A stretch of 32,491 nt of DNA from Edaphobacter sp. (GCA_025462755.1 JAOAPF010000216.1:1-32491); one strand, 5' to 3'; positions 8,805 through 16,489 are shown, counted from the first letter of the stretch. Notes: generated by a model from the sequence alone, not told the origin. Program-made: numbers and translations.

Positions 8805-8833
8805 TTGACGCGAAACTATATATTTATTAATTT
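8805..8833 (+). promoter_or_regulatory. Candidate promoter of the small SRGWESK-type gene
   Basis: TTGACG (8805-8810) is followed after 17 bases by TAATTT (8828-8833), inside an unusually A/T-rich patch (about 8811-8834). The start codon of the small gene is at 8847. The -35 is good and the -10 poor. The same A/T patch could serve the divergent dehydrogenase. Confidence 0.35.
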
Positions 8834-8846
8834 CACCGAGCGTAGA

Positions 8847-9104
8847 ATGAAACCCATGTCGCGAGGATGGGAGAGTAAATCCGTGGAAGAACAGCAAAAC
8901 CAGGCTGCCGCCCCAAAACCTGTCGCTACCAACGATCAGGCAGAAGCGGCAGAAAGCAAACGCAAGCGGCAGGCTCTCGAACTGCAGCGGGAACGTATTC
9001 TGTCCGAGCGGACCTCAAGTCCGCACCGGCGGTCAGCGCTTTCCCTTGCGCTCGTAGATATTGAAGAGAAGCTTGCCGAGCTCGGGTGGACGATTCACCT
9101 CTAG
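8847..9104 (+). CDS. Small conserved acidobacterial protein (SRGWESK type), function unknown
   Basis: This 85-residue protein is hydrophilic and highly charged. It starts MKPMSRGWESKSVEEQQ, then has an Ala/Gln-rich stretch and a basic helical segment (ESKRKRQALELQRERILSE). It ends in a helix (RSALSLALVDIEEKLAELGW). I have a memory of short proteins beginning MSRGWESK(A/S)VEEQQ in several acidobacterial genomes; no role is known to me. The longer open frame back to 8709 would overlap the divergent dehydrogenase gene, so I take ATG 8847 (ATG 8856, giving MSRGWES, is equally possible). There is no clear ribosome site. The helical C-terminal half suggests a small coiled coil or binding protein (inference). 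Confidence 0.7.
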   Translation: MKPMSRGWESKSVEEQQNQAAAPKPVATNDQAEAAESKRKRQALELQRERILSERTSSPHRRSALSLALVDIEEKLAELGWTIHL

Positions 9105-9133
9105 TTTCTGGTTCTGCCTTCCTGTACGCGGGA

Positions 9134-9907
9134 TCAGCCACGACGGTTGAAGACCGTTGAGTTGGCCTGGTCGATCGTGGTCATCACCACATTATGAATA
9201 TTCACGTGTGCTGGCCGGCTCGCCACCCATACGATTGCATCGGCAACATCCTCCGGCTGCAGCGGCGTAATGTTCTGATACACCTTCGCCGCCCGCTCTT
9301 CGTCCCCGCGAAAACGCACCTTGCTGAAATTCGTCTCGACCATCCCAGGATCGACCGAGGTCACCCGCACCGGAGTCCCCATCAGATCGATCTTCAGTCC
9401 CTCGCTGATCGACTTCTCCGCCGCTTTGGTCGCGCAATACACTGCCCCATTCGCATAGGTAATATATGCAGCGGTCGACCCAAGATTGATCACGTGGCCA
9501 CGCCCTCGGGCCACCATGCCTGGAACAACATAGCGCGTCACATACAGCAGACCCTTGATGTTGGTATCGATCATCTCTTCCCAGTTCTGAGGGTCGTCTT
9601 CATACAGCTTGGCGAGGCCTCGACTCAGCCCCGCGTTATTCACCAGAACGTCAATGTCCTTCCAGTCCGCGGGAAGTCCGGCGATAGCCGCCTCAACTTC
9701 AGAGCGCTTCTGCACATCGAGCTGAAAGATATGCACCGCAGGAGAGCCGGCATCCGCAAGACTCTCCCGCAGCTCCTCCAGCGGAGCAAGATTCCGAGCA
9801 CACAGAAGCAGACGCGCCCCTTCCCGCGCGAAGGCGATTGCCGTTGCTCTGCCGATTCCGGAGCTCGCCCCGGTAATAAACACGTTCTGTCCATGAAAAG
9901 TAGCCAT
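9134..9907 (-). CDS. SDR family NAD(P)-dependent oxidoreductase (YdfG-like 3-hydroxy acid dehydrogenase)
   Basis: The 257-residue short-chain dehydrogenase has the cofactor motif TGASSGIG (12-19), a basic residue after beta-2 (R38) favouring NADP, and NNAG (90-93). The catalytic tetrad is N116, S144, Y157 and K161 (YCATK). The segment VINLGSTAAYITYANGAVY resembles YdfG, the NADP-dependent serine/3-hydroxy acid dehydrogenase, so oxidation of a small hydroxy acid or reduction of malonic semialdehyde is likely; other substrates cannot be excluded. The ATG is at 9905-9907 with AGAAG a few bases before it. A strong terminator (9922-9958) separates it from the upstream OmpA-like gene, so it has its own promoter. 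It converges on the small SRGWESK gene with a 29-base gap. Confidence 0.9.
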   Translation of the reverse strand: MATFHGQNVFITGASSGIGRATAIAFAREGARLLLCARNLAPLEELRESLADAGSPAVHIFQLDVQKRSEVEAAIAGLPADWKDIDVLVNNAGLSRGLAKLYEDDPQNWEEMIDTNIKGLLYVTRYVVPGMVARGRGHVINLGSTAAYITYANGAVYCATKAAEKSISEGLKIDLMGTPVRVTSVDPGMVETNFSKVRFRGDEERAAKVYQNITPLQPEDVADAIVWVASRPAHVNIHNVVMTTIDQANSTVFNRRG

Positions 9908-9921
9908 AACTTCTTATATCC

Positions 9922-9958
9922 AAAAAAACGAAAGGCCGCATCAGGCAGCCTTTCGTTT
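9922..9958 (-). terminator. Rho-independent terminator of the OmpA-like gene
   Basis: On the minus strand an 11-bp stem (9948-9958 pairing with 9926-9936) closes an 11-base loop and runs into seven T's (9928-9922; the last stem A:T pairs share this run). It begins 20 bases after the stop of the OmpA-like gene. Confidence 0.85.
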
Positions 9959-9977
9959 CTTATTTGAATTAGTCAGC

Positions 9978-11570
9978 TTATTGAGGAGTTGTCGGTGCAG
10001 GCGCAGCATCCGGACTGCTCTGTTCCACACCGATCGCGTCGCCGGAAACCACCAGTTGCACCCGCCGATTCTGGGCCCGACCCTGCGCCGTGGCGTTATC
10101 CGCTACCGGTTTCGCCTTGCCATAGCCCGTGGACGTGATGTTCGCTTCCTGGACCCCCTGCGTGAGAAGGAAATTCCGAACTGCATCAGCGCGATTTTCC
10201 GAGAGCTTCTGGTTGTAGTCATCGCTTCCAACGCTGTCCGTATAACCCTCCACCTGGAGCTTCAGGCCGGGGTAGGCCTGCAGAATTCCAGAGACCTTCG
10301 CCAGGCTGATCTGCGTAATCGGCTTCAACGTGTATTTGCCTGTATCGAACAGAACGTCCGACATATTCACAATGAGTCCGCGCGCCGATTCGCTGGTGGC
10401 AAGGACGCTGTTAAGTTGAGTGCGAAGCTTCTCCCGGACGGCATTAGCGTCCGTAGCGCTCTTATTCGCGGCTGCCGCTCTCGCCTGGGCCTCGGCGGCG
10501 GCGGCTTCGGCGCGGGCACGGTCAGCATCGGCTTCAGCCTGCGCTGCCCTGGCACGTTCCGCGGCGAGCTGCGACTGCTGCGCCTCCAACTGCGACTGCT
10601 GTGCCTGGGTCTGCGCGTCGCGCTTCGCGTTATCTGAGTTCTGCTGCCGTTCCGCTGCCTGTCGTCGCAGGGTCACCAGCCGCGCGTCCTCCGCACGCTG
10701 CACCGCCTGGCGCGCAAAGGTGATCTCCAGCATGCGGTTACCTTTCTTGTTCTGGTCGATAGCCGTCGCATTTTGTAGGTCTTGCATCGCCTCCTTCATG
10801 ATCTCTGGGGCATATTTGTCCGCCTCCGCAGCCTGTGCAATGCGGACAGCGTTGTTGGCCTGATACAGCTCCAGCGGCGACTTCTCATCCCGTGTAATCG
10901 GATTCGGGTTAGACTTCGACCCCTCCGTCTGCGCGTAAGTGCCGCGCGGCAGCAGCAGATAGTGGGCGTTCACCTTCTCAAGAACGCCTGCGGTCTTATC
11001 CGTCAGAATCACGTTTTGCAGCACCACAACGTCGCTCGGCTGCGTCACAGAAAAATAGGGCTCCGCCGTAACAATCATCCCGAACGATTGCAGCGCGGTC
11101 GTCACATCAATATTGTTCTTGGTTCCCGCTGGCAGCACCTCGCCAAGATTGTTCGGCCGCCCGTCCGGCGTGATGGCCCATAGCACATACGTCAGATACT
11201 CAGGCCCAAATCCGTTAGCCGGAGTAAGCCCCTGAAACCTCGCTTCAATGTGGATCCCGCCGCGCTCGCTGGTAACCTTGGCCTGACCCTTCGCCATGGG
11301 CATCAGCGTTGTGCCCTTGAAACCAATGTTGGTCGATCCGTTTCGGTGCAGGTAATTCACAGCGTCCAGATCGCGCTGCACCACCTTCACCCGGTAGAGA
11401 TAGATCCCGTTATCCTGCTTCTCGAGTTGTGGCTGATCTTTCGGAGCCGTCTGCGCCGTAGGGTTCGGCTCCTGGCCCAGGAGCGCTGCTGCAGCAGGTC
11501 CGAAAGCTCCAACTCCCCAAACACCAGCCGTAACCAGCGCAGCACTCAAAAATTTCCGATTACGATTCAT
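9978..11570 (-). CDS. OmpA-family protein with DUF4398-like and coiled-coil regions
   Basis: The product has 530 residues. A signal peptide (about 1-33, ending AAAALLGQ) is followed by a roughly 190-residue beta-rich domain. A DUF4398-like helical region (SPLELYQANNAVRIAQAAEADKYAP onward) comes next. Then comes a long Gln/Ala/Arg coiled coil (about residues 295-380) with repeated AEADRARAEAAAAEAQARAAA-type heptads. The C-terminal OmpA peptidoglycan-binding domain (about 395-510) contains VLFDTGKYTLKP, VEGYTDSVGSDDYNQKLSENRA and GKAKPVADN..GRAQNRRV. It should sit in the periplasm, tethering the envelope to peptidoglycan. The frame opens at 11612, but the ATG at 11570 has a strong GAGAGGTGG site and an intact signal peptide, so I use it. 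A terminator follows at 9922-9958. Confidence 0.9.
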   Translation of the reverse strand: MNRNRKFLSAALVTAGVWGVGAFGPAAAALLGQEPNPTAQTAPKDQPQLEKQDNGIYLYRVKVVQRDLDAVNYLHRNGSTNIGFKGTTLMPMAKGQAKVTSERGGIHIEARFQGLTPANGFGPEYLTYVLWAITPDGRPNNLGEVLPAGTKNNIDVTTALQSFGMIVTAEPYFSVTQPSDVVVLQNVILTDKTAGVLEKVNAHYLLLPRGTYAQTEGSKSNPNPITRDEKSPLELYQANNAVRIAQAAEADKYAPEIMKEAMQDLQNATAIDQNKKGNRMLEITFARQAVQRAEDARLVTLRRQAAERQQNSDNAKRDAQTQAQQSQLEAQQSQLAAERARAAQAEADADRARAEAAAAEAQARAAAANKSATDANAVREKLRTQLNSVLATSESARGLIVNMSDVLFDTGKYTLKPITQISLAKVSGILQAYPGLKLQVEGYTDSVGSDDYNQKLSENRADAVRNFLLTQGVQEANITSTGYGKAKPVADNATAQGRAQNRRVQLVVSGDAIGVEQSSPDAAPAPTTPQ

Positions 11571-11632
11571 TCCACCTCTCCTTGCAAAACTCTGCGACAA
11601 CCGCCAGAACATATTGATTCTGCCATGTATCT

Positions 11633-11662
11633 ATTATCTGTGCGATGCGAAAGAGCGGACAA
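11633..11662 (-). promoter_or_regulatory. Candidate promoter of the OmpA-like gene
   Basis: On the minus strand TTGTCC (11662-11657) is followed after 18 bases by GATAAT (11638-11633), about 62 bases before the chosen ATG. Both boxes are one to two bases off consensus. No other promoter-like pair stands out in the gap. Confidence 0.35.
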
Positions 11663-11759
11663 AAGGTGTACGAACGGCGAAGCCGAGCCGTAAACAGCCC
11701 AGGCTAGGCGAAAGATACGCTGGCTAAAAAAAGGAAGGCATTTAGCAGGGCATATACGG

Positions 11760-11805
11760 AAAAACTCCCCACCATCCCGGTCGTAGTTCCGGCGTAGTGG
11801 GGAGT
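11760..11805 (-). terminator. Rho-independent terminator of the GvpL/F-type gene
   Basis: A 9-bp perfect stem (11764-11772 with 11797-11805) has a 24-base loop that can pair further inside (CCGG/CCGG). It is followed on the minus strand by five T's (11764-11760). It starts 9 bases after the stop of the GvpL/F-type gene. The plus side also has CTTTT, so it may work weakly in both directions. The rest of the 11571-11759 gap holds only the OmpA promoter candidate. Confidence 0.75.
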
Positions 11806-11814
11806 CTTTTCGCT

Positions 11815-12552
11815 TTAGGCGCTGTGCTGATGTGCCGGTGTGGTGCGGTGCACAAAGTGGTACGGAGGCCAGGGTCCGGAGAGCTGCATCCGGCAATCCT
11901 TCAACTCCTGGGTCGCCGACGTGTACTTGTTCTGATACCGTTCCACTGTCTTGTTGTCGATCAGATGAGCGATATCCAGCAACATCTTGCCCGTATCCAT
12001 GCGCTTGCACGTGATCTCTTCGGCGAGCGGCAGGAACATGCGATGCATCTGGATCGAAAGCGCGCGAGCCTTTGACTGGCGCTCCCGCTGACGGCTTGCA
12101 CTCTCCCGCAGGCTGGTTAGATATTGCTGCCCAACCGTCATGTCGCGAGTCGCGTTGCCGGGACAAATATCATCCACCAGGACCTTGAGGTGCATCTCCG
12201 CCTTGCCGCGCAGACGCTCGACGTTGGCCTGAAAGTGACGCTGATTCGAGCGGACGGAGCGGCGCAACGCTTCGTCATCCTGAAACGTGGTACCAAAGCG
12301 GAAGGGAAGTACAGTCGACAGCTTGAAGCAATCTGCTACAACGCGGGCGTGATCCTTAGCCGCCTGCTGATCCATCCGTACACTGTCCTCCGCGCTATGT
12401 TCGGAGACGATGACGGCGAGATCGCTTGCGGGAAAGAGAAATGTCTGGTTTCCAAACATACCCGTAACCCCGGTCAGAGGCATAGGGCGACGGTGCCGGC
12501 AAAGTTCCGGAAATGCCAGCCGTTCTGCAATGCAATAGGCGTACCATGCCAT
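11815..12552 (-). CDS. GvpL/GvpF-family gas-vesicle-type protein (orphan)
   Basis: The 245-residue protein starts MAWYAYCIAERLAFPE, as GvpL/GvpF proteins do. It contains the family segments LSTVLPFRFGTTFQDDEALR and QANVERLRGKAEMHLKVLV, a long helical region rich in Arg/Gln, and the typical ending LSGPWPPYHFV. In gas-vesicle operons these proteins are minor shell or chaperone components. No gvpA, gvpN or other vesicle gene is in this window, and the gene has its own terminator, so it probably serves another purpose here (inference). The frame opens at 12615, but ATG 12552 has AAGGA 8 bases upstream (12561-12565) and matches the family N-terminus. An 8-residue His-rich tail follows the conserved end. 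Confidence 0.8.
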   Translation of the reverse strand: MAWYAYCIAERLAFPELCRHRRPMPLTGVTGMFGNQTFLFPASDLAVIVSEHSAEDSVRMDQQAAKDHARVVADCFKLSTVLPFRFGTTFQDDEALRRSVRSNQRHFQANVERLRGKAEMHLKVLVDDICPGNATRDMTVGQQYLTSLRESASRQRERQSKARALSIQMHRMFLPLAEEITCKRMDTGKMLLDIAHLIDNKTVERYQNKYTSATQELKDCRMQLSGPWPPYHFVHRTTPAHQHSA

Positions 12553-12909
12553 ATCTTTTATCCTTCCAAAGCGCGCTGAAAGGCTAACTGCCCCATCAGG
12601 AAGTTGGTTATGCAACTCAAACCGATACGAATGTTGGGTGGAAGCTATTCATGGTATTGAATTTGCTTCGGCAAAGTAGGCATCGAATCGCGAACTCCAC
12701 CGAACCGAAACGGATAGTATGCCTATTGAAGTACGATTGGCAACACTTTCTTCGCGGTACCTTGCACCACTCGTGGAGCAGCCCACCGGAGAACCTATGA
12801 CCGTAAAGACAGCAAAGGACAACCACCCATAATCCTGAATGCCGCCCTGAAACTCCTTCCGGAGCGTTTCACCTCAGCAAACCCCAGAATTCCCCCAACT
12901 CCAGCATCA

Positions 12910-13026
12910 CTAATACGTCAACGTCACGATGTATTGGGATTTCGGCTCCCCCAGAAAGCCACGCGTCCGACCCGCCTCATAAGCCTCCGTCCAGAACTCC
13001 GAAGCACGGCCTTGCGCTAATGCGTG
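12910..13026 (-). pseudogene. Possible remnant of the C-terminus of an outer-membrane barrel protein
   Basis: On the minus strand a 38-codon open stretch lies between an in-frame TAG (13027-13029) and a final TAG (12910-12912). Its end reads GRTRGFLGEPKSQYIVTLTY. The glycine-rich turn, followed by alternating hydrophobic residues and a terminal aromatic residue, resembles the last beta strand of TonB-dependent receptors or porins. No start codon or longer frame exists upstream. This is a pattern-based guess and could be chance. Confidence 0.25.
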
Positions 13027-13061
13027 CTACCATCCGAGAGCCAAAATTTCCCCCGGCGGAA

Positions 13062-13077
13062 GGCTATCGCCATAGCC
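13062..13077. promoter_or_regulatory. Inverted repeat upstream of threonine synthase
   Basis: GGCTAT (13062-13067) and ATAGCC (13072-13077) form a perfect 6-bp inverted repeat with a CGCC centre, 24 bases before the ATG. Between it and the ATG lies TAACAT (13088-13093), 7 bases from the start codon, and there is no ribosome site. The transcript may therefore be leaderless, with the repeat as operator. No good -35 is seen. Confidence 0.3.
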
Positions 13078-13100
13078 CCGAATCCGGTAACATCTAATAT

Positions 13101-14384
13101 ATGGCCGTTATTGCTTCCCTCGAATGTTCTCGATGTCACCACCACGTCTCAGCCGAAACTCCCCAAACCCTCTGCCCCCTCTGTGCCGGCTCTCTCTATG
13201 TCCGTTACGACATGGACCAGCTCAAAAAAACCGCGAAACGTGACGAAATCGCCTCCCGCGCCGCCGCCTCTCCCGCCAGCCTCGGCATGTGGCGCTATGC
13301 AAGTGTTCTACCCGAGGTAACTCCCGTAACCCTCGGCGAAGGCTGGACGCCCATGCTCCAGAGCAAGCGTTACCCCGGCCTCTATATCAAGGAGGAGGGA
13401 GCCAACCCCACCGGCACCTTCAAAGCCCGCGGCCTCGGCATGGCCGTCACCATGGCCAAACACTATGGTCTTCAGCACCTTGCCGTCCCCAGCGCAGGCA
13501 ACGCCGCCGGCGCGCTCGCCGCCTACGCCGCCGCAGCCGGCATCACCGCCCACATCTTCATGCCGCAGGACGTTCCCCTCGCGAACTACCTCGAAGGCAT
13601 CGTTTACGGCGCCGACGTCACCATGGTCGACGGCCTCATCTCCGATTGCGCCCGCATGGTCGCCGAAAACATGAAGGCCCAGAAGGAAGCCAACACCCCC
13701 ATCAGCCAGGCCTGGTTCGACATCTCCAGCCTCAAAGAACCCTTCCGCGTCGAAGGCAAGAAAACCATGGGCTACGAACTCGTCGAGCAGCTGGGCTGGC
13801 AGTACCCCGACGCCGTCTTCTACCCCACCGGCGGAGGCGTAGGCCTCATCGGCATGTGGAAGGCCTTCGAAGAGATGGAACAGTTAGGCTGGGTCGCCAA
13901 AAGAGATGGCCAGTACAAGCGCCCAAAGATGTACGCGCTCCAATCCAGCGGCTGCGCTCCCATCGCCAAGGCATACGCAGAGCACAAGCCAGCCAGCGAG
14001 TTCTTCCAGAACGCCGCCACCTTCGCCGCCGGCCTCCGCGTCCCCAAACCATACGCCGACACCATCATCCTCGACATCGTCCGCGAATCCGGCGGCGCGG
14101 CCATCGCGCACCCTGACGCCAGAATCCTGGCGAGCATTCTCGACTGGGCGAAAAACGAAGGCATCTTCCTCTCCCCCGAAGGCGCCGCGGCAACCGCAGC
14201 CTACGACGCCCTCATCGCCTCAGGCGAACTCAAACCCAGCGACAAAGTCGTCCTCTTCAACACCGGCGCCGGCCTCAAGTACACCGACATGACCGCCGAG
14301 GCCATGCACCTCAAACGCCCCCTGGAAAAGAAAGCAGCCCTACCCACCAGAACGCCGGTAGGCGGCATCATCACCCCGCAGTAG
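13101..14384 (+). CDS. thrC: Threonine synthase
   Basis: This 427-residue PLP enzyme converts O-phosphohomoserine to threonine, the last step of threonine synthesis, in the cytoplasm. A zinc-ribbon-like N-terminus has C9-x2-C12 and C25-x2-C28. The PLP lysine is K108 in ANPTGTFKARG, and the cofactor phosphate loop appears as YPTGGGVGLIG. Serine in VPSAGNAAGALAAYAAAAG fits the substrate site. Length and order match the archaeal/actinobacterial-like type. The ATG at 13101 keeps the first cysteine pair. No Shine-Dalgarno is visible before it. No other threonine pathway gene is nearby. Codon use is strongly C-ending, like its right-hand neighbours. Hairpin repeats follow directly after the stop. 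Confidence 0.93.
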   Translation: MAVIASLECSRCHHHVSAETPQTLCPLCAGSLYVRYDMDQLKKTAKRDEIASRAAASPASLGMWRYASVLPEVTPVTLGEGWTPMLQSKRYPGLYIKEEGANPTGTFKARGLGMAVTMAKHYGLQHLAVPSAGNAAGALAAYAAAAGITAHIFMPQDVPLANYLEGIVYGADVTMVDGLISDCARMVAENMKAQKEANTPISQAWFDISSLKEPFRVEGKKTMGYELVEQLGWQYPDAVFYPTGGGVGLIGMWKAFEEMEQLGWVAKRDGQYKRPKMYALQSSGCAPIAKAYAEHKPASEFFQNAATFAAGLRVPKPYADTIILDIVRESGGAAIAHPDARILASILDWAKNEGIFLSPEGAAATAAYDALIASGELKPSDKVVLFNTGAGLKYTDMTAEAMHLKRPLEKKAALPTRTPVGGIITPQ

Positions 14385-14409
14385 AAGCAAATCAACCGGT
14401 GCCGGGTGG

Positions 14410-14441
14410 CCCATCCTTTGCAGTCGCACGCAAAGGGTGGG
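14410..14441 (+). repeat. Hairpin repeat, CCCATCCTTTGC type
   Basis: Two 12-base arms (14410-14421 and 14430-14441) pair with a single G-T wobble around an 8-base loop. It lies 26 bases after the thrC stop and may act as its transcript end. I recall similar GGGTGGCCCATCCTTTGC elements from acidobacterial genomes, from memory only. The 14385-14722 gap holds this element, the next one, and a 12-bp palindrome CTTTACGTAAAG (14642-14653); nothing else was found. Confidence 0.7.
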
Positions 14442-14469
14442 ACGTAATTCGTCAACCCAGCACAGAAGC

Positions 14470-14515
14470 GGGTGCCCCATATCTCGATTTTGAGATGTGG
14501 GCATCGCGCGAAGCA
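14470..14515 (+). repeat. Hairpin repeat, GGGTGCCCCATAT type, copy A
   Basis: The core is CCCATATCTC (14476-14485) pairing with GAGATGTGGG (14492-14501) over a 6-base loop, with one wobble. The GGGTGCC left flank and a decayed second hairpin to the right match the four copies at 31.3-32.4 kb. It does not lie in a credible gene here. Confidence 0.75.
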
Positions 14516-14722
14516 CGACCGCACTCCTCACTCCACTTCGGAAGCTCAATCGAAAACAGAACATCCTCAGATCTCATGCAACAAATTTAGAAGCCGGGCG
14601 CCCGATCCGTTGCGGTCTCACTGTTCAATTTCCAGGAGATGCTTTACGTAAAGGGTGGAGTGCTAAAAGGACGAAGCAGATCCGCAGACCGACAGCCTTG
14701 CACGAGACATTGGAAGAGGAGC

Positions 14723-15052
14723 TTACAGACTCGCCTCAGCCTCCACCACGCTGGGAAAGCTCTTCAGCACCGCCTGCACCTTCGTCATCTCGAACAGCGC
14801 CTTCACCCGGTCATTCACTCCCGCCAGCAACATCTTCGCGCCACGGTCCTGTGCCGACACATGGGCGTTCATGATCAGCCCCAACCCAGCCGAATCCATA
14901 TACGGCGTCTCACTCATGTCGATGATCAGCACCTCAGACTTCACCGCTCTCAGCTCATTCTGAAATCCAAACATCGTCGAAATCGTCAGCGGCCCGGACA
15001 ACTTCAGGATCGTCGTTCCATCGCGCTCTCCCGCCATAAAACTATGAGTCAT
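14723..15052 (-). CDS. STAS-domain protein (anti-sigma factor antagonist-like)
   Basis: With the start at ATG 15052 the product has 109 residues and is one STAS domain. Beta strands such as TTILKLSGPLT and SEVLIIDMSE are followed by the phosphorylation motif YMDSAGLGL, in which S54 is the residue expected to be phosphorylated by an anti-sigma kinase of the RsbW/SpoIIAB type. It would work in partner switching that frees a sigma factor, or in another regulatory complex. No kinase or phosphatase partner is adjacent. The frame opens at 15229, but the extra N-terminus overlaps the divergent neighbour's leader and looks non-coding. ATG 15067 and 15037 are alternatives, and none has a clear ribosome site. 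Confidence 0.85.
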   Translation of the reverse strand: MTHSFMAGERDGTTILKLSGPLTISTMFGFQNELRAVKSEVLIIDMSETPYMDSAGLGLIMNAHVSAQDRGAKMLLAGVNDRVKALFEMTKVQAVLKSFPSVVEAEASL

Positions 15053-15212
15053 TGGTTCGTCACGCATGCATGAAAGTGTATGGAATCGCACGCCGTCGAA
15101 GATTACAGATAGATGAATGTCGCATGTTGTCCCCGGATTCCCGTTCGCTCGCTGTCGAAAAACTTCTGTACTATCGAACCTGTCCCGACTTACCCCAAAA
15201 CCAAGGACCACC

Positions 15213-16424
15213 ATGCGAACTCTCAGCACCCTTCTTGCGTTCTCTCTTGCCCTTGCCCCCGCCGCCTCTGCTTTTGAAACCGACCCCGCCCACGCCTCCT
15301 CCTACCTCAGGACCCTGCCCAACATCCCCCCGCCGACGATTGACGCGGCCCAGATCGTCACCCTCGCCGCTCTTCCGCTCTCCTGCATCGACCACCCCCA
15401 GGACGCCCCCGATCACCCCCACGACTACCTGTGGGTCCACGACTCCAAGCGCCGCACCGTCGACGACTACGACAAGAGCCGGGCCTTCTACGGCTGCTTC
15501 GACTGGCACTCCGCAGTCAACTCCACCTGGACCCTCATCTACCTCCTCAAGCAAAATCCGAAGATGGCGCTCGCCCCCATCATCCGCCAGCGCCTCAACG
15601 AACACCTCGCCCCCACCAACATCGCCGGCGAGGTCGCCTTCTTCGCCGACGCCAAAGACACCGAAGGCAAAAACTTCGAGCGCCCCTACGGCTACACCTG
15701 GCTCTTCAAAATCTACGGCGAACTAGCCTCCTGGAGCGATCCCGACGGCAAAAAGCTCGCCGCCAACCTCGAGCCCCTCAACAAGCAGCTCACCGAAAAA
15801 TACATCCTCTACCTCAAGCGCCTGCCCTATCCCATCCGCGTCGGCACCCACCCCAGCTCCGCCCTCACCATGAACTTCGCCCTCGACTCGACCGACCTCG
15901 CCCCCAATCCCGCCCTCAAAGCCGGGGTCGACGAGGCCGCCCTGCGCTTCTTCGCCAAAGACAAAAACTGCGCCACCGCCTTCGAACCCGGCAACGGCGA
16001 CTTCCTCTCCCCCTGCCTCACCGAAGCCATGCTCCTGTCCCGTGTCATGGACCGGAAAACATTTGTAACCTGGCTAGATACATTTCTCCCGCCCGTCGAC
16101 TCCCCCGAGTTCCAGGTCTACGCCGCCGACATCGATACCAGCCGCACCGCAGCCGCAGGCTCAAACGCCGACGCCGAAGACAAAGACGGCCTCCTCGGCT
16201 CCAAAGCCCACCTCATCGGCCTCGCCTTCGAGCGCGCCGCCGCTCTCCTCCGCATCGCCTCCGCCCTTCCACCCGGCGACCCGCGCGTTCCCGTATACCA
16301 GCGCCTCGCCTCCATTAACGCCCAGAACGGCTTCCGCAAAATCGGCGACGCCGGCTACCTCGGCCAGCACTGGCTCGCCACCTACGCCGTCCTCTACATG
16401 CAGGCCGCCAACCTAGCAAAATAA
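15213..16424 (+). CDS. Secreted DUF2891 family protein
   Basis: The 403-residue protein has a signal peptide (MRTLSTLLAFSLALAPAASAF, about 1-20), then an all-alpha domain of the DUF2891 type. Family-like segments are SRAFYGCFDWHSAVNSTW, ERPYGYTWLFKIYGELASW, GTHPSSALTMNFALD and the C-terminal FRKIGDAGYLGQHWLATYA. The repeated helical pattern and conserved Trp/His/Asp residues recall alpha/alpha barrels of glycan-active enzymes, but no function is established. The frame opens at 15117, but the ATG at 15213 has AAGGA 5 bases before it and gives a clean signal peptide. It probably acts in the periplasm. A terminator stands at 16643-16669. Confidence 0.85.
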   Translation: MRTLSTLLAFSLALAPAASAFETDPAHASSYLRTLPNIPPPTIDAAQIVTLAALPLSCIDHPQDAPDHPHDYLWVHDSKRRTVDDYDKSRAFYGCFDWHSAVNSTWTLIYLLKQNPKMALAPIIRQRLNEHLAPTNIAGEVAFFADAKDTEGKNFERPYGYTWLFKIYGELASWSDPDGKKLAANLEPLNKQLTEKYILYLKRLPYPIRVGTHPSSALTMNFALDSTDLAPNPALKAGVDEAALRFFAKDKNCATAFEPGNGDFLSPCLTEAMLLSRVMDRKTFVTWLDTFLPPVDSPEFQVYAADIDTSRTAAAGSNADAEDKDGLLGSKAHLIGLAFERAAALLRIASALPPGDPRVPVYQRLASINAQNGFRKIGDAGYLGQHWLATYAVLYMQAANLAK

Positions 16425-16459
16425 TTGCCGCACGGATCTGCCCTTGCCTTTGCTTTTCT

Positions 16460-16489
16460 GTTGTCATCCTCGAAGGGGATCTGCTTCTG
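16460..16489 (+). repeat. GTCAT-type dispersed repeat, copy 1
   Basis: The unit begins GTTGTCATCC, has an imperfect short hairpin (ATCC/GGAT around CTCGAAGG) and ends ATCTGCTTCTG. The same head and tail recur at 24902, and in part at 16533, 26854 and 27428. All copies are intergenic. The region 16425-16697 holds this copy, the next one and a terminator. Confidence 0.65.

Larger units (their letters stand above)
12553..13100. other. 548-bp gene-poor gap with a possible gene remnant
   Basis: No convincing gene lies here. A 69-codon minus-strand frame (12617-12826) has Cys-rich, unpatterned content and no ribosome site, so I reject it. The right half holds a possible broken 3' end of an outer-membrane protein (12910-13026, see its entry) and an inverted repeat before threonine synthase (13062-13077). 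The upstream part should also carry the promoter of the GvpL/F-type gene; no clear -35/-10 pair was seen. Confidence 0.5.

Noticed and set aside
12617-12826. 69-codon minus-strand frame before the GvpL/F-type gene
   Set aside because: It has no ribosome site, odd Cys/Phe-rich content and no family resemblance.
14399-14590. 63-codon plus-strand frame across the hairpin repeats after thrC
   Set aside because: It consists mostly of the two repeats, without a ribosome site; it is more simply non-coding.
14642-14653. 12-bp palindrome CTTTACGTAAAG
   Set aside because: It is a single occurrence, downstream of both neighbouring genes' stops, so an operator role has no support.
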